From Streptomyces roseofulvus (GTDB lineage: Bacteria; Actinomycetota; Actinomycetes; Streptomycetales; Streptomycetaceae): a stretch of 64,000 nucleotides of DNA. The translations under genes and the position numbers were made by a program. The notes below the pieces were generated by a model. It was not told the origin of the DNA. It did no database searches and worked only from the letters and a program-made list of their open reading frames with translations. Positions 31,716-39,759 of the stretch are shown here, in pieces; position 1 is the stretch's first letter, and each line of letters starts with the position of its first letter. The DNA lies in the NCBI RefSeq assembly GCF_039534915.1, contig NZ_BAAAWE010000001.1, positions 5,146,001 to 5,210,000 of the forward strand, in the 5' to 3' direction.

Positions 31716-33682
31716 CGGGCCTCGGCCGTGACCGTGCGGCCGGGGGCGACCTTGACCCGGACCACCGTGTACGCCGTCCCGTCGACGACCTCCGTCGTGG
31801 CCGGGTGGGCGGTGCCGTCCACCGTGACCGTGCGTCCGGCGCCGGGGAAGCGGGCCTCCCAGGTGTACGGGGCGGTGCCCGCCGTGTGGGAGAGGGTGGA
31901 GCGGAGGTCGCCGTCGTGCCGGAGGGCGAAGACGGAGTCGCCGATCCGCAGGTCCTCGACGGCCAGCCACTCCATGCCCGAGGGCAGCCGCGACCGGGTG
32001 ACGAGCGCGCGGGCGGGGGCGTCGGGCAGAACGCCCATCAGGCCCTGCACGGTCTGGCCGACCAGGGTGAAGGACACCTCCGGGTAGTCGCCGTTGGTGC
32101 CCTGGCGGCTGTTGACGTGCTGGACGTCCCTCTGGGCGTAGATGTGCCGCATCCACGCCCAGGCGGTGTCCGGGCGTCCGTTGGCGAGGAAGGTGTCGGG
32201 GAGGTAGGTGAGGGCCTCGATGTTGTCGGGGCGGCCCGCGCCCGCCGTCTCCGCCTCGATGTGGTCGAGGTACGCCTCGCGCCGGGCGCCCGGGTCGACG
32301 ATCCCCTTCATCGGCATGAACCAGCTGTTCTCCTTGCCCCAGCCGGTCAGCGGCTGCCCGTCGGTGGTGTAGCCGCGGACCATGTCGGCGCCCCAGCCGG
32401 TGCCGCTCCACTCGGAGTTGAAGTACCGCTTGAGGTCGCGGGCGCGGCGGGCGAAGTCGGCGGCGAGGGCGCCGTCGCCCTTGGCGCGGGCGAGGGAGGA
32501 CATCGCCCGGTACGCCTGGTACTGGGAGCCGATGGCGTCGCCGGCCTCGGCGAGCGGCTCGTCGCTCTGCTCGTTGTAGCTGGCCACGCCCTGGAAGATG
32601 CCCCTGCCGGTGCCCTCGGCGACCTTCACCCGGTCGCCGTTGTCCTTCCGCCCGTCGTGCAGGGCGACGAACTCCTCGGTGGCGTGCCGGTAGAACTCCC
32701 ACAGCGCCGGGTCGTCGAGATAGCTCCGGTCGCCGGTCCAGCGGTACGCCTCCTCGGCCTTCTGGACCAGCTCGAAGACGGCGGGGACCTCGCGGACGAA
32801 GAGGTCGGGGCGGCGGTAGTCGATGGACAGATAGGTGCGGTTGTCGAAGTTGAGCGCCCACACCGGGTAGTAGGCGTGCTCGGCGGTGGCGGAGGCGGCG
32901 AACGCGCGGAGCATCGCCCTGTTCTCGGCGTGCAGGCCGAGGGTGGCGGCGCCGGACAGCTGGTGGGCCATGTCGCGGGAGTAGTAGCCGCTGCGGTTGG
33001 CGTAGCCGGCCCAGTAGGAGGGCGCGTAGACGCCGGTGCCGGTGCCGCCGGTCTGCCGCTCGTCGGCGTTCAGCGGGCCCTCGGTGCCGGGGAGGTGGAC
33101 CCAGCTGTTCGCCTTGGCCGCGGCCCAGGCGAACATCGCGGCCGCCTCCGGGTCGCTGGAGGTGACCCGGGGCGCGGCCGCGGCGGGGGAGACCATCACG
33201 TCGTCGGCGTTGACCCACCCCTCGCCGGACTCGAACGCGATCTCCAGCCGGTCTCCGGGGTCGAGGGCGACCGGACCGAGCGTGTGGCGGCGGTAGCCGG
33301 CCGTGGCGGGGAGGTCCAGGGCTGCGGCGGGGGAGCCGTTGACGCGGAGCACGTACCGGGCGCCCGGCCCGCCGGTGGCGATCCAGGCGGAGACCACGTA
33401 CGCGCCCCGGCCGGTGGCGGTCACCGTCTGGGAGACCTTCCGGCCCGCGCCCGCGTCGAGGTACGCGAGCCGGGAGCCGGCGTGCGGGTAGTTGACGGCG
33501 GTCCCCGTGCCGGAGGTGAACTCCCAGCCGCTCCCGCCCTGTTCGAAGCCGGGGTCGGTGACGGTGAGCACCGCGGGGGCGGCGGGGGCCGGGGTGCCGG
33601 CGGCGGCCGGGACCGTGGTGAGCGGGGCGAGGGCGGCCAGCAGCGCCACGGCGGAGGCCAGGGCCGTACGGGAACGCGTCAT
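31712..33682 (-). CDS. Secreted six-hairpin glycosidase with N-terminal carbohydrate-binding-like domain
   Basis: The 656-residue precursor has a Sec signal peptide (MTRSRTALASAVALLAALAP, cleavage near AAAG). A jelly-roll domain of CBM4/9 or CBM6/35 type follows (about 38-165: DPGFEQGGSGWEFTSGTGT... WVNADDVMVS). The long catalytic part has (alpha/alpha)6 six-hairpin features: WAGYANRSGYYSRDMAHQLS, NEQSDEPLAEAGDAIGSQYQ, WGADMVRGYTTDG and WFMPMKGIVDPGAR. It should degrade an extracellular plant-type oligo- or polysaccharide; the glycoside family is not certain. GGGAGAA precedes the ATG. The gene is divergent from the ABC/GH36 operon and shares its operator region. Confidence 0.8.
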   Translation of the reverse strand: MTRSRTALASAVALLAALAPLTTVPAAAGTPAPAAPAVLTVTDPGFEQGGSGWEFTSGTGTAVNYPHAGSRLAYLDAGAGRKVSQTVTATGRGAYVVSAWIATGGPGARYVLRVNGSPAAALDLPATAGYRRHTLGPVALDPGDRLEIAFESGEGWVNADDVMVSPAAAAPRVTSSDPEAAAMFAWAAAKANSWVHLPGTEGPLNADERQTGGTGTGVYAPSYWAGYANRSGYYSRDMAHQLSGAATLGLHAENRAMLRAFAASATAEHAYYPVWALNFDNRTYLSIDYRRPDLFVREVPAVFELVQKAEEAYRWTGDRSYLDDPALWEFYRHATEEFVALHDGRKDNGDRVKVAEGTGRGIFQGVASYNEQSDEPLAEAGDAIGSQYQAYRAMSSLARAKGDGALAADFARRARDLKRYFNSEWSGTGWGADMVRGYTTDGQPLTGWGKENSWFMPMKGIVDPGARREAYLDHIEAETAGAGRPDNIEALTYLPDTFLANGRPDTAWAWMRHIYAQRDVQHVNSRQGTNGDYPEVSFTLVGQTVQGLMGVLPDAPARALVTRSRLPSGMEWLAVEDLRIGDSVFALRHDGDLRSTLSHTAGTAPYTWEARFPGAGRTVTVDGTAHPATTEVVDGTAYTVVRVKVAPGRTVTAEAR

Positions 33683-33742
33683 CGGGTTCTCCCGGAGAGT
33701 GGGCGGGGTCGGCGCGCGGCACGCTAGCAACCCTCACGAAGC

Positions 33743-33808
33743 CTTGCAATGGTTACCGCGTCGATGAGTGGACGGTCCAGCTGAAAGTTTTCACTCATGC
33801 ATTGCAAG
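33743..33808. promoter_or_regulatory. Paired inverted TTGCAA operators in divergent promoter region
   Basis: CTTGCAATG (33743-33751) and its exact complement CATTGCAAG (33800-33808) lie 48 bp apart, and each contains the palindrome TTGCAA. They sit between the secreted glycosidase and the ABC-importer operon, whose last gene is a LacI regulator. Two half-turn-spaced sites would suit a LacI tetramer or cooperative dimers controlling both transcripts. Confidence 0.62.
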
Positions 33809-33838
33809 TAGAGGGGCCCGCTTGTACTGTCCCGGCTC

Positions 33839-35227
33839 ATGACCGACAGCGACAGGCAGCCCCACGACACCGACAGCAGACCGCCGGCCCGCAGGGACCT
33901 CCTGCGCATGGGCGGTGGCGCACTCGCCGCCGGGCTCGGCGGACTCGCCCTCACCGCCTGCACCGGCACCGGGGCGGACGGCGGCGGAGGCGACGACGGC
34001 GACCCGGAGAAGGGCAGGATCACCGTCTGGTCCTGGCAGGGACCCGCCGCCGAACTCAAGGCCCTCGTGCCGGACTTCAACAAGGCCCACCCCGGCATCC
34101 AGGTCACCGTCGAGGACATCGGCAACCCCGCCATCTGGGAGAAGATCACCGCCGGACTCGCCGCCGGCGGCCAGGGCCTCGCCGACGTCCTCCACATCGG
34201 CGTCGACTACCTCCCCGGCTACGTCGAGCGCTTCCCCGGCGGACTGGCCGACCTCGCCCCCCTCGGCGCCACCCGCCACAAGGACGCCTTCGCGCAGGGC
34301 CTCTGGGGCACCGTCAGCCCCGACGGCACCCGCGTGAACGCCCTCCCCTGGGAGGCCAACTCGGGCGGCTTCTACTACCGCGCCGACCTCTTCGAGAAGG
34401 CCGGCGTCGACGCCGACGCGCTCCAGACCTGGGACGAGACGATCGAGGCCGGCAAGACCCTCAAGGCGAAGACCGGCGCCCACCTGATCGGCATCGACAA
34501 ACCCGCCTCCCAGCCCGACGCCGCCAACTTCTTCCAGTTGCTGCTCCAGCTCCAGGGCGCCTTCTACTTCGACCTCGACGGCCGCGTCACCCTCGACTCG
34601 CCCGAATCCGTCAAGGCCATGACCCTCATCAAGACCATGAACGACGCCGGGCTCGTCAGCGACCTCTCCGGCGGCTGGAACACCCTCATCAGCTCCCTCA
34701 AGAAGGGCACCAACGCCGTCGTCCCCTACCCCACCTGGTTCGGCGGCGTCATCGAGGAACAGGTCCCCGCCGAGGCAGGGAGGTGGCGGGTCCGGCTGCC
34801 CCCGGCCGTCCGCCGCGGCGGCCCCACCGCCGCCACCGTCAACTCCACCCACCTCGCCGTCGCCGGCGGCAGCAGGCACCGCGCCGCCGCCTGGACCTTC
34901 GTCGAGTACGCCCTCACCCGCCCCGCCTCCCAGGTGCGGATCTACCGCGGCAAAGGCATCGCACCCGCCCTCATGAAGGCGTACGACGACTCCGTCTTCC
35001 ACGAGCCGTCCGCCTTCTTCGGCGGCCAGAAGAAGGGCGAGATCTTCCTCGCCGCCCTCAAGGCCCCCTCCCCGCCCGTCAACTACACCGCCGACTACGC
35101 CCGCGCCCTCAGACTCGTCACCGACGCCCAGTCCAAGGTCCTCCTCAAGGGCGCCGACCCGGCCGCCGTCCTCCGCGACGCCGCCGCCGAACTGGCCCGC
35201 CAGACCGGCCGGAAGACCGCCCGATGA
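33839..35227 (+). CDS. ABC sugar importer, lipoprotein substrate-binding component
   Basis: The 462-residue precursor has a Tat-type signal (PPARRDLLRMGGGALAAGLG) ending in a lipobox (LALTAC), so it is a lipid-anchored binding protein. The mature part is of the extracellular solute-binding family 1: ITVWSWQGPAAELKALVPDF, FNKAHPGIQVTVEDIG, LPWEANSGGFYYRADLFEKA, and AAWTFVEYALTRPA. TGTACT at 33823-33828, 10 bp before the ATG, suggests a nearly leaderless start. It begins a five-gene operon with ATGA/GTGA overlaps throughout. No ATPase is encoded, so a shared MsiK-like ATPase elsewhere is expected. Confidence 0.92.
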   Translation: MTDSDRQPHDTDSRPPARRDLLRMGGGALAAGLGGLALTACTGTGADGGGGDDGDPEKGRITVWSWQGPAAELKALVPDFNKAHPGIQVTVEDIGNPAIWEKITAGLAAGGQGLADVLHIGVDYLPGYVERFPGGLADLAPLGATRHKDAFAQGLWGTVSPDGTRVNALPWEANSGGFYYRADLFEKAGVDADALQTWDETIEAGKTLKAKTGAHLIGIDKPASQPDAANFFQLLLQLQGAFYFDLDGRVTLDSPESVKAMTLIKTMNDAGLVSDLSGGWNTLISSLKKGTNAVVPYPTWFGGVIEEQVPAEAGRWRVRLPPAVRRGGPTAATVNSTHLAVAGGSRHRAAAWTFVEYALTRPASQVRIYRGKGIAPALMKAYDDSVFHEPSAFFGGQKKGEIFLAALKAPSPPVNYTADYARALRLVTDAQSKVLLKGADPAAVLRDAAAELARQTGRKTAR

Positions 35228-36117
35228 GCCTCGCGAAGCCGCTCCCGGCCGCCCGCCGCCGACAGCGCGGCCGGGCGGCCCCGTACCTCTTCGTCCTGCC
35301 CGCCCTGCTGCTCTTCGCCGCCTTCAAGCTCTACCCGATCGGCTGGTCCTTCCTCCTCAGCCTGCACCGCACCGTCGCCGGCACGGACACCTTCGTCGGC
35401 CTCGACAACTACGCCCGGCTCCTCGACGACCCGCTGCTGTGGACCGCGCTCCGCAACACCCTCGTCGTCCTCGCCGTCCAGGTCCCGCTCATGCTGGCCC
35501 TCGCCACCGGCCTCGCCGTCGCCCTCGACTCCAGCCTCCTGAAAGGCCGCTCCGTCTTCCGCCTCGGCTTCTTCCTGCCGATGGTCACCGGCCTCGTCGC
35601 CTACGGCATCGTCTTCTCCGTCCTCCTCAACAAGGACTACGGACTCGTCAACTGGCTCCTCGGCCGCGCCGGCGCCGACCCCGTGCCCTGGCTCACCGAC
35701 GGCATGTGGGCCCGGATCTCCCTCGGCCTCGCCCTCACCTGGCACTACACCGGCTACAACGCCGTCATCCTGCTCGCCCGCCTCCAGACCGTGCCCCGCG
35801 AGCTGTACGACGCCGCCGCCGTCGACGGAGCCGGCGCCCTCGCCGCCTTCCGCCACGTCACCCTCCCCGGCCTGCGCCCCGCGCTCCTCCTCACCACCGT
35901 CCTGTCGACGATCGGCACCCTCCAGCTCTTCGACGAACCGACCGTCCTCACCGGCGGCGGACCCGACAACGCCACCCTCACCCTCGGCATGTACCTCTAC
36001 CGCCACGCCTTCACGTACTTCGACTTCGGCTACGCCTCCGCCGTCGCCTACGCGCTCACCCTCCTGATCGGCCTCCTCGGCCTGCTCCAGTTCCGCCTCC
36101 TGGGAGACAAGCCGTGA
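35224..36117 (+). CDS. ABC sugar importer permease (MalF-like)
   Basis: The 297-residue protein has six helices and the binding-protein-dependent permease signature (EAA loop) ELYDAAAVDGAGALAAFRHVTLPGL. The N-terminus (APYLFVLPALLLFAAFKLYPIGWSF is the first helix region, split here into its start APYLFVLPAL) is typical of MalF/UgpA-type subunits. It should form the channel with the next gene's product. Its ATG overlaps the stop of the binding-protein gene. Confidence 0.94.
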   Translation: MSLAKPLPAARRRQRGRAAPYLFVLPALLLFAAFKLYPIGWSFLLSLHRTVAGTDTFVGLDNYARLLDDPLLWTALRNTLVVLAVQVPLMLALATGLAVALDSSLLKGRSVFRLGFFLPMVTGLVAYGIVFSVLLNKDYGLVNWLLGRAGADPVPWLTDGMWARISLGLALTWHYTGYNAVILLARLQTVPRELYDAAAVDGAGALAAFRHVTLPGLRPALLLTTVLSTIGTLQLFDEPTVLTGGGPDNATLTLGMYLYRHAFTYFDFGYASAVAYALTLLIGLLGLLQFRLLGDKP

Positions 36118-36950
36118 CCACCAGCACCCGCGGCCGGACCGGCCGCTCCCTCCTGCTCACCTCCGGCCTCGCCCTCGCCCTCGCCGCCGTCGCCGTCCCC
36201 TTCTACTGGCTCGCCGTGGGCGCCACCCACAGCTCCCAGGAACTCTTCTCCAGCCCGCCGCCGCTGCTCCCCGGCGGCCACCTCGCCGAGAACCTCGCCA
36301 CCCTCCAGGAGACCGCCCACTTCGGCCGGGTCGTCCTCAACTCCCTCGGCATCGCCACCGTCTACACCCTGCTCGCCGGCACCGTCTGCACCCTCGCCGG
36401 ATACGGCTTCGCCACCTACCGCTTCCGCGGCCGCGACACCCTCTTCGGGCTGCTCATGCTCGGCCTCGTCGTGCCCGCCCAGATCACCCTCGTCCCGCTC
36501 TTCCGGATGATGGCCGACCTCCACTGGCTCGGCACCTACCAGGCCGTCATCGCCCCCAACCTCGCCCTGCCCTTCGGGATCTTCCTCATGCGCCAGTCCA
36601 TGGCGGCCCTCCCGAAGGAACTCCTCGACTCCGGCCGCATGGACGGCTGCGGCGAACTGAGGCTCTTCTGGCGGGTCGCGCTGCCGCCCATGCGGCCCGC
36701 CCTCGCCGCCCTCGCGATCTTCCTCTTCCTCTACCAGTGGAACGACTTCGTCTGGCCGCTCATCGTGCTCCGCGACGACCTCACCTTCACCATCCCCGTC
36801 GCCCTCGCCTCCCTCCAGGGGCTCGACGAGACCGACTACGGCGCCATCCTCGCCGGCACCTCGATCGCCGCCGTCCCGATGGCGGTCGTCTTCCTGCTCC
36901 TCCAGCGCCACTTCGTCTCCGGCCTCCTCGCCGGCGCGGTGAAGGAATGA
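36114..36950 (+). CDS. ABC sugar importer permease (MalG-like)
   Basis: The 278-residue protein has six helices and the EAA loop ELLDSGRMDGCGELRLFWRV followed by ALPPMRPAL. Family features also include the VPFYWLAVGATHSSQELFS loop and the C-terminal QRHFVSGLLAGAVKE, typical of MalG/UgpE-type subunits. The GTG start overlaps the previous stop (GTGA). Confidence 0.94.
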   Translation: MTTSTRGRTGRSLLLTSGLALALAAVAVPFYWLAVGATHSSQELFSSPPPLLPGGHLAENLATLQETAHFGRVVLNSLGIATVYTLLAGTVCTLAGYGFATYRFRGRDTLFGLLMLGLVVPAQITLVPLFRMMADLHWLGTYQAVIAPNLALPFGIFLMRQSMAALPKELLDSGRMDGCGELRLFWRVALPPMRPALAALAIFLFLYQWNDFVWPLIVLRDDLTFTIPVALASLQGLDETDYGAILAGTSIAAVPMAVVFLLLQRHFVSGLLAGAVKE

Positions 36951-38731
36951 CCATGGACACCCCCGCACCCGAACCCCTGACCACCGCCCACGAGGCACCC
37001 GCCCCCGCCGCACCCCTGCTCGACCGGGTCACCCTCGCCGTCCACGCCCCCGGCGCCGACCCCACCTGGACGCTCACCGACCTCCCCGGCACCGGCGGGC
37101 TGCGCGCCCTCGACGTCCACGCCCCCGGCGCCCCCGTCGAGATCCGGCTCGCCGTCCCCCTCGGCGACGCCGCCGGCTACTGGCACCCCCGGGCCGGCTG
37201 GCACCGCACCCTCGTCCCCGACTGGGCCGGCCGCACCACCACCTGCCTCGTCGACGGCCCCGCCGCCGGCAGCCTCTACGAACACTCCGGCGCCACCGTC
37301 CTCACCTGGGCCGCCGCCGACCCCGTCACCGAGGCCACCGTCCGCTACGGCGTGTCCGAGGAACACGACACCCACGTCGTCCACCTCCGCCTCCCCGCCG
37401 CCGACCGGCCCCACCGGCTGCTCCTCGCCCCCCGCTCCCCGTCCGTCGCCGCCGCCCTGCGCCCGATGCGCGCCCACTTCGCCGCCGCGCACCCGCCCAT
37501 GCCCGTCCCCGACGCGGCCCGCGTCCCCGTCTACTCCACCTGGTACGCCTTCAACCAGGACGTCACCGCGACGGCCGTCGAGACCCAGGCCGCCCTCGCC
37601 GCCGGACTCGGCTGCGGCGCGCTCATCCTCGACGACGGCTGGCAGAAGCACGGCTCCGGCCGCGGCTACGCCGGCCTCGGCGACTGGGAACCCGACCCGG
37701 CCAAGTTCCCCGACCTCACCGCCCACGTCGCCCGCGTCCGGGGCCACGGCCTGCGCTACCTCCTCTGGGTCGCGCCCCTCCTCCTCGGCCCCCGCGCCGC
37801 CTGCCACCCCCGGTGGGCCGCCGCCGCGCCGCGCCCCGCCGGAGTGCCCGGCGCCCACGTCCTCGACCCCCGGCTCCCCGAGGTCCGCCGGCACGTCACC
37901 GACCTGTGCGTCTCCCTCGTCGCCCGGCACGGCCTCGACGGCCTCAAGCTCGACTTCCTCGACGAGGCCGCCGTCTACGCGGGCGACGGGCGCGGCGACA
38001 TCGGCCACGCCATGACCACCCTCCTCGCCGAGCTGCGCCACGCCCTCGAAGCGGTCCGACCGGACGTGCTCCTCGAACTGCGCCAGCCGTACACCGGACC
38101 CGGCATGGCCCCGTACGGGAACATGCTGCGCTCCTTCGACTGCCCGGCCGACGCCACCGCCAACCGGGTCCGCACCCTCGACACCGCCCTCCTCGCCACC
38201 GGCGGCGCCGTCCACTCCGACATGCTCATGTGGTCCGCCGACGCGAGCCCGGAGGCCGTCGCCCGCCAGCTGATCGGCGCCCTCCACTCCGTACCGCAGC
38301 TCTCCGTCCGCCTCGACGAGGTGCCCGCGAGCCACCGGGACACCGTCCGCTTCTGGCTCTCCTGGTGGCGTGCGCACCGGGAGCTGCTGCTCGACGGGGA
38401 GACCGAGCCCGGCCGGCCCGACACCCTCTACCCGCTGGTCACCGCCGTCCGCGGCGACACCTGCCTGACCAGCGTGCACGCCGACCTGGTGGTGCCGCTC
38501 GACACCGCCGCCCACCGGGTCTTCCACCTCGTCAACGGCTCCGGCCGGGACCGGCTCCTCGTCGAGGTCACCGGTGGCGGAGGGCCCGTCCTGGCCCGGG
38601 TCCACGGGGCCGACGGACGTATGATGAATAACCCCCTGACGTCGCTGCCGCTGCTGCCGGAGGGGCCACGGCCGCTGGCCGTCCCGCGCGGCGGCCTGGT
38701 GTCGCTCACTCTCACGGAAGGACCGCGATGA
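36947..38731 (+). CDS. GH36-type alpha-galactosidase, cytoplasmic
   Basis: The 594-residue enzyme has an N-terminal beta-rich domain (to about 190) and a TIM barrel with GALILDDGWQKHG and the nucleophile Asp in DGLKLDFLDEA. The sequence MLRSFDCPADATANRVRTL is followed by MLMWSADASPEAVARQL near the acid/base region. No signal peptide is present, so it should split alpha-galactosides after uptake by the importer encoded just upstream (ATGA overlap). A related GH27/31-like specificity cannot be excluded. Confidence 0.85.
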   Translation: MTMDTPAPEPLTTAHEAPAPAAPLLDRVTLAVHAPGADPTWTLTDLPGTGGLRALDVHAPGAPVEIRLAVPLGDAAGYWHPRAGWHRTLVPDWAGRTTTCLVDGPAAGSLYEHSGATVLTWAAADPVTEATVRYGVSEEHDTHVVHLRLPAADRPHRLLLAPRSPSVAAALRPMRAHFAAAHPPMPVPDAARVPVYSTWYAFNQDVTATAVETQAALAAGLGCGALILDDGWQKHGSGRGYAGLGDWEPDPAKFPDLTAHVARVRGHGLRYLLWVAPLLLGPRAACHPRWAAAAPRPAGVPGAHVLDPRLPEVRRHVTDLCVSLVARHGLDGLKLDFLDEAAVYAGDGRGDIGHAMTTLLAELRHALEAVRPDVLLELRQPYTGPGMAPYGNMLRSFDCPADATANRVRTLDTALLATGGAVHSDMLMWSADASPEAVARQLIGALHSVPQLSVRLDEVPASHRDTVRFWLSWWRAHRELLLDGETEPGRPDTLYPLVTAVRGDTCLTSVHADLVVPLDTAAHRVFHLVNGSGRDRLLVEVTGGGGPVLARVHGADGRMMNNPLTSLPLLPEGPRPLAVPRGGLVSLTLTEGPR

Positions 38732-39726
38732 AGGTCGGCATCACCGACCTCGCAGCCCACGCACAGGTCAGCGAGGCCACCGTCAGCCGGGTGATCAACC
38801 GGCGCCAGGGGGTGTCCCGCAAGACCCGCGAGGCCGTCGAGCGGGCCATGGCCGAACTGGGGTACGAGCGCCCCACTCAGGGCCAACTCGTCGCCGTCGT
38901 CACCGAGTTCGTGTCCAACCCGTTCTTCGCCGACGTCGCCGAGCGGATCGAGTCGGCGCTCGCCCCGCACGGCCTGAAGACCGTTCTCTGCCCGGTCTTC
39001 CCCGGTGGCGTGCAGGAGCTGGACTACCTCACCGCCCTCGTCGACAAGGGCGTCGCCGCCGTCGTCTTCCTCTCCGCCTCCAACACCGTCGAGGGCGCCG
39101 ACACCGAGAGCTACGAGCTGCTGCGGCAGCGCAGGGTGCCGTACGTCGGGATCAACGGCGAGTTCGCCGACGGGGTGCCCGTACCCGTCTACTCCACCGA
39201 CGACGCCCTCGCCGCCGAACTGGCCGTCGACCATCTGCACCGGCTGGGCCACCGCCGCATCGGCATGGCCTCGGGACCGGCCGGAAACCGGCCCGCCGAC
39301 CGGCGGGTCCGCGGCTTCGTCGACGCCATGACCCGGCGCGGCTCGACCGACGCCGAGTGCTGGGTGGTCCGCCAGTCCTACACCGTCGAGGGCGGCCAGG
39401 CCGCCGCCTCCGCCCTCGCGGGACAGGGCGCCACCGCGATCGTCGCCGCCAGCGACTACATGGCCCTCGGCGCCATCCGCGGCCTGCGCCGGCTCGGCCT
39501 GTCGGTGCCCGAGGACGTCTCCGTCGTCGGCTACGACGGCACCTCGGTCACCGAGTTCACCGACCCCGCCCTCACCACCGTCCGGCAGCCGGCCGACCGC
39601 CTCGCCCTGGAGGTCGGCCGCTCCGTCCTCGCCCTGGTCGCCAACCGGTCCGTGCCGACCGGCGAACTCCTCTTCGACCCGGAGCTGGTCATCCGGGCGT
39701 CCACCGGACCGGCGAAGGACCGCTAG
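38728..39726 (+). CDS. LacI family transcriptional regulator
   Basis: The 332-residue protein has the LacI helix-turn-helix (GITDLAAHAQVSEATVSRVI, then NRRQGVSRKTREAV), the hinge region and a periplasmic-binding-type sugar domain (NPFFADVAERIESAL, STDDALAAELAVDHLHRLGH, VVGYDGTSVTEFTDPALTTV). It ends the ABC/GH36 operon with an ATGA overlap and most likely represses it in the absence of galactosides. The paired TTGCAA sites at 33743-33808 are its best candidate operators. Confidence 0.93.
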   Translation: MKVGITDLAAHAQVSEATVSRVINRRQGVSRKTREAVERAMAELGYERPTQGQLVAVVTEFVSNPFFADVAERIESALAPHGLKTVLCPVFPGGVQELDYLTALVDKGVAAVVFLSASNTVEGADTESYELLRQRRVPYVGINGEFADGVPVPVYSTDDALAAELAVDHLHRLGHRRIGMASGPAGNRPADRRVRGFVDAMTRRGSTDAECWVVRQSYTVEGGQAAASALAGQGATAIVAASDYMALGAIRGLRRLGLSVPEDVSVVGYDGTSVTEFTDPALTTVRQPADRLALEVGRSVLALVANRSVPTGELLFDPELVIRASTGPAKDR

Positions 39727-39759
39727 AAGGGCCGCGGGCGGGCCCGCCGGACGGGTCCG

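Noticed and set aside
35224..36950. Missing ATPase gene as evidence of a broken importer
   Set aside because: Streptomyces sugar importers commonly share a distant MsiK ATPase, so its absence here is normal.
39727..39759. GC-rich dyads between the convergent LacI and D-aminoacylase genes as a terminator
   Set aside because: Only short stems (GGCGGGCCCGCC and GGAC-GG-GTCC) are present and no run of T follows, so support is too weak to list.
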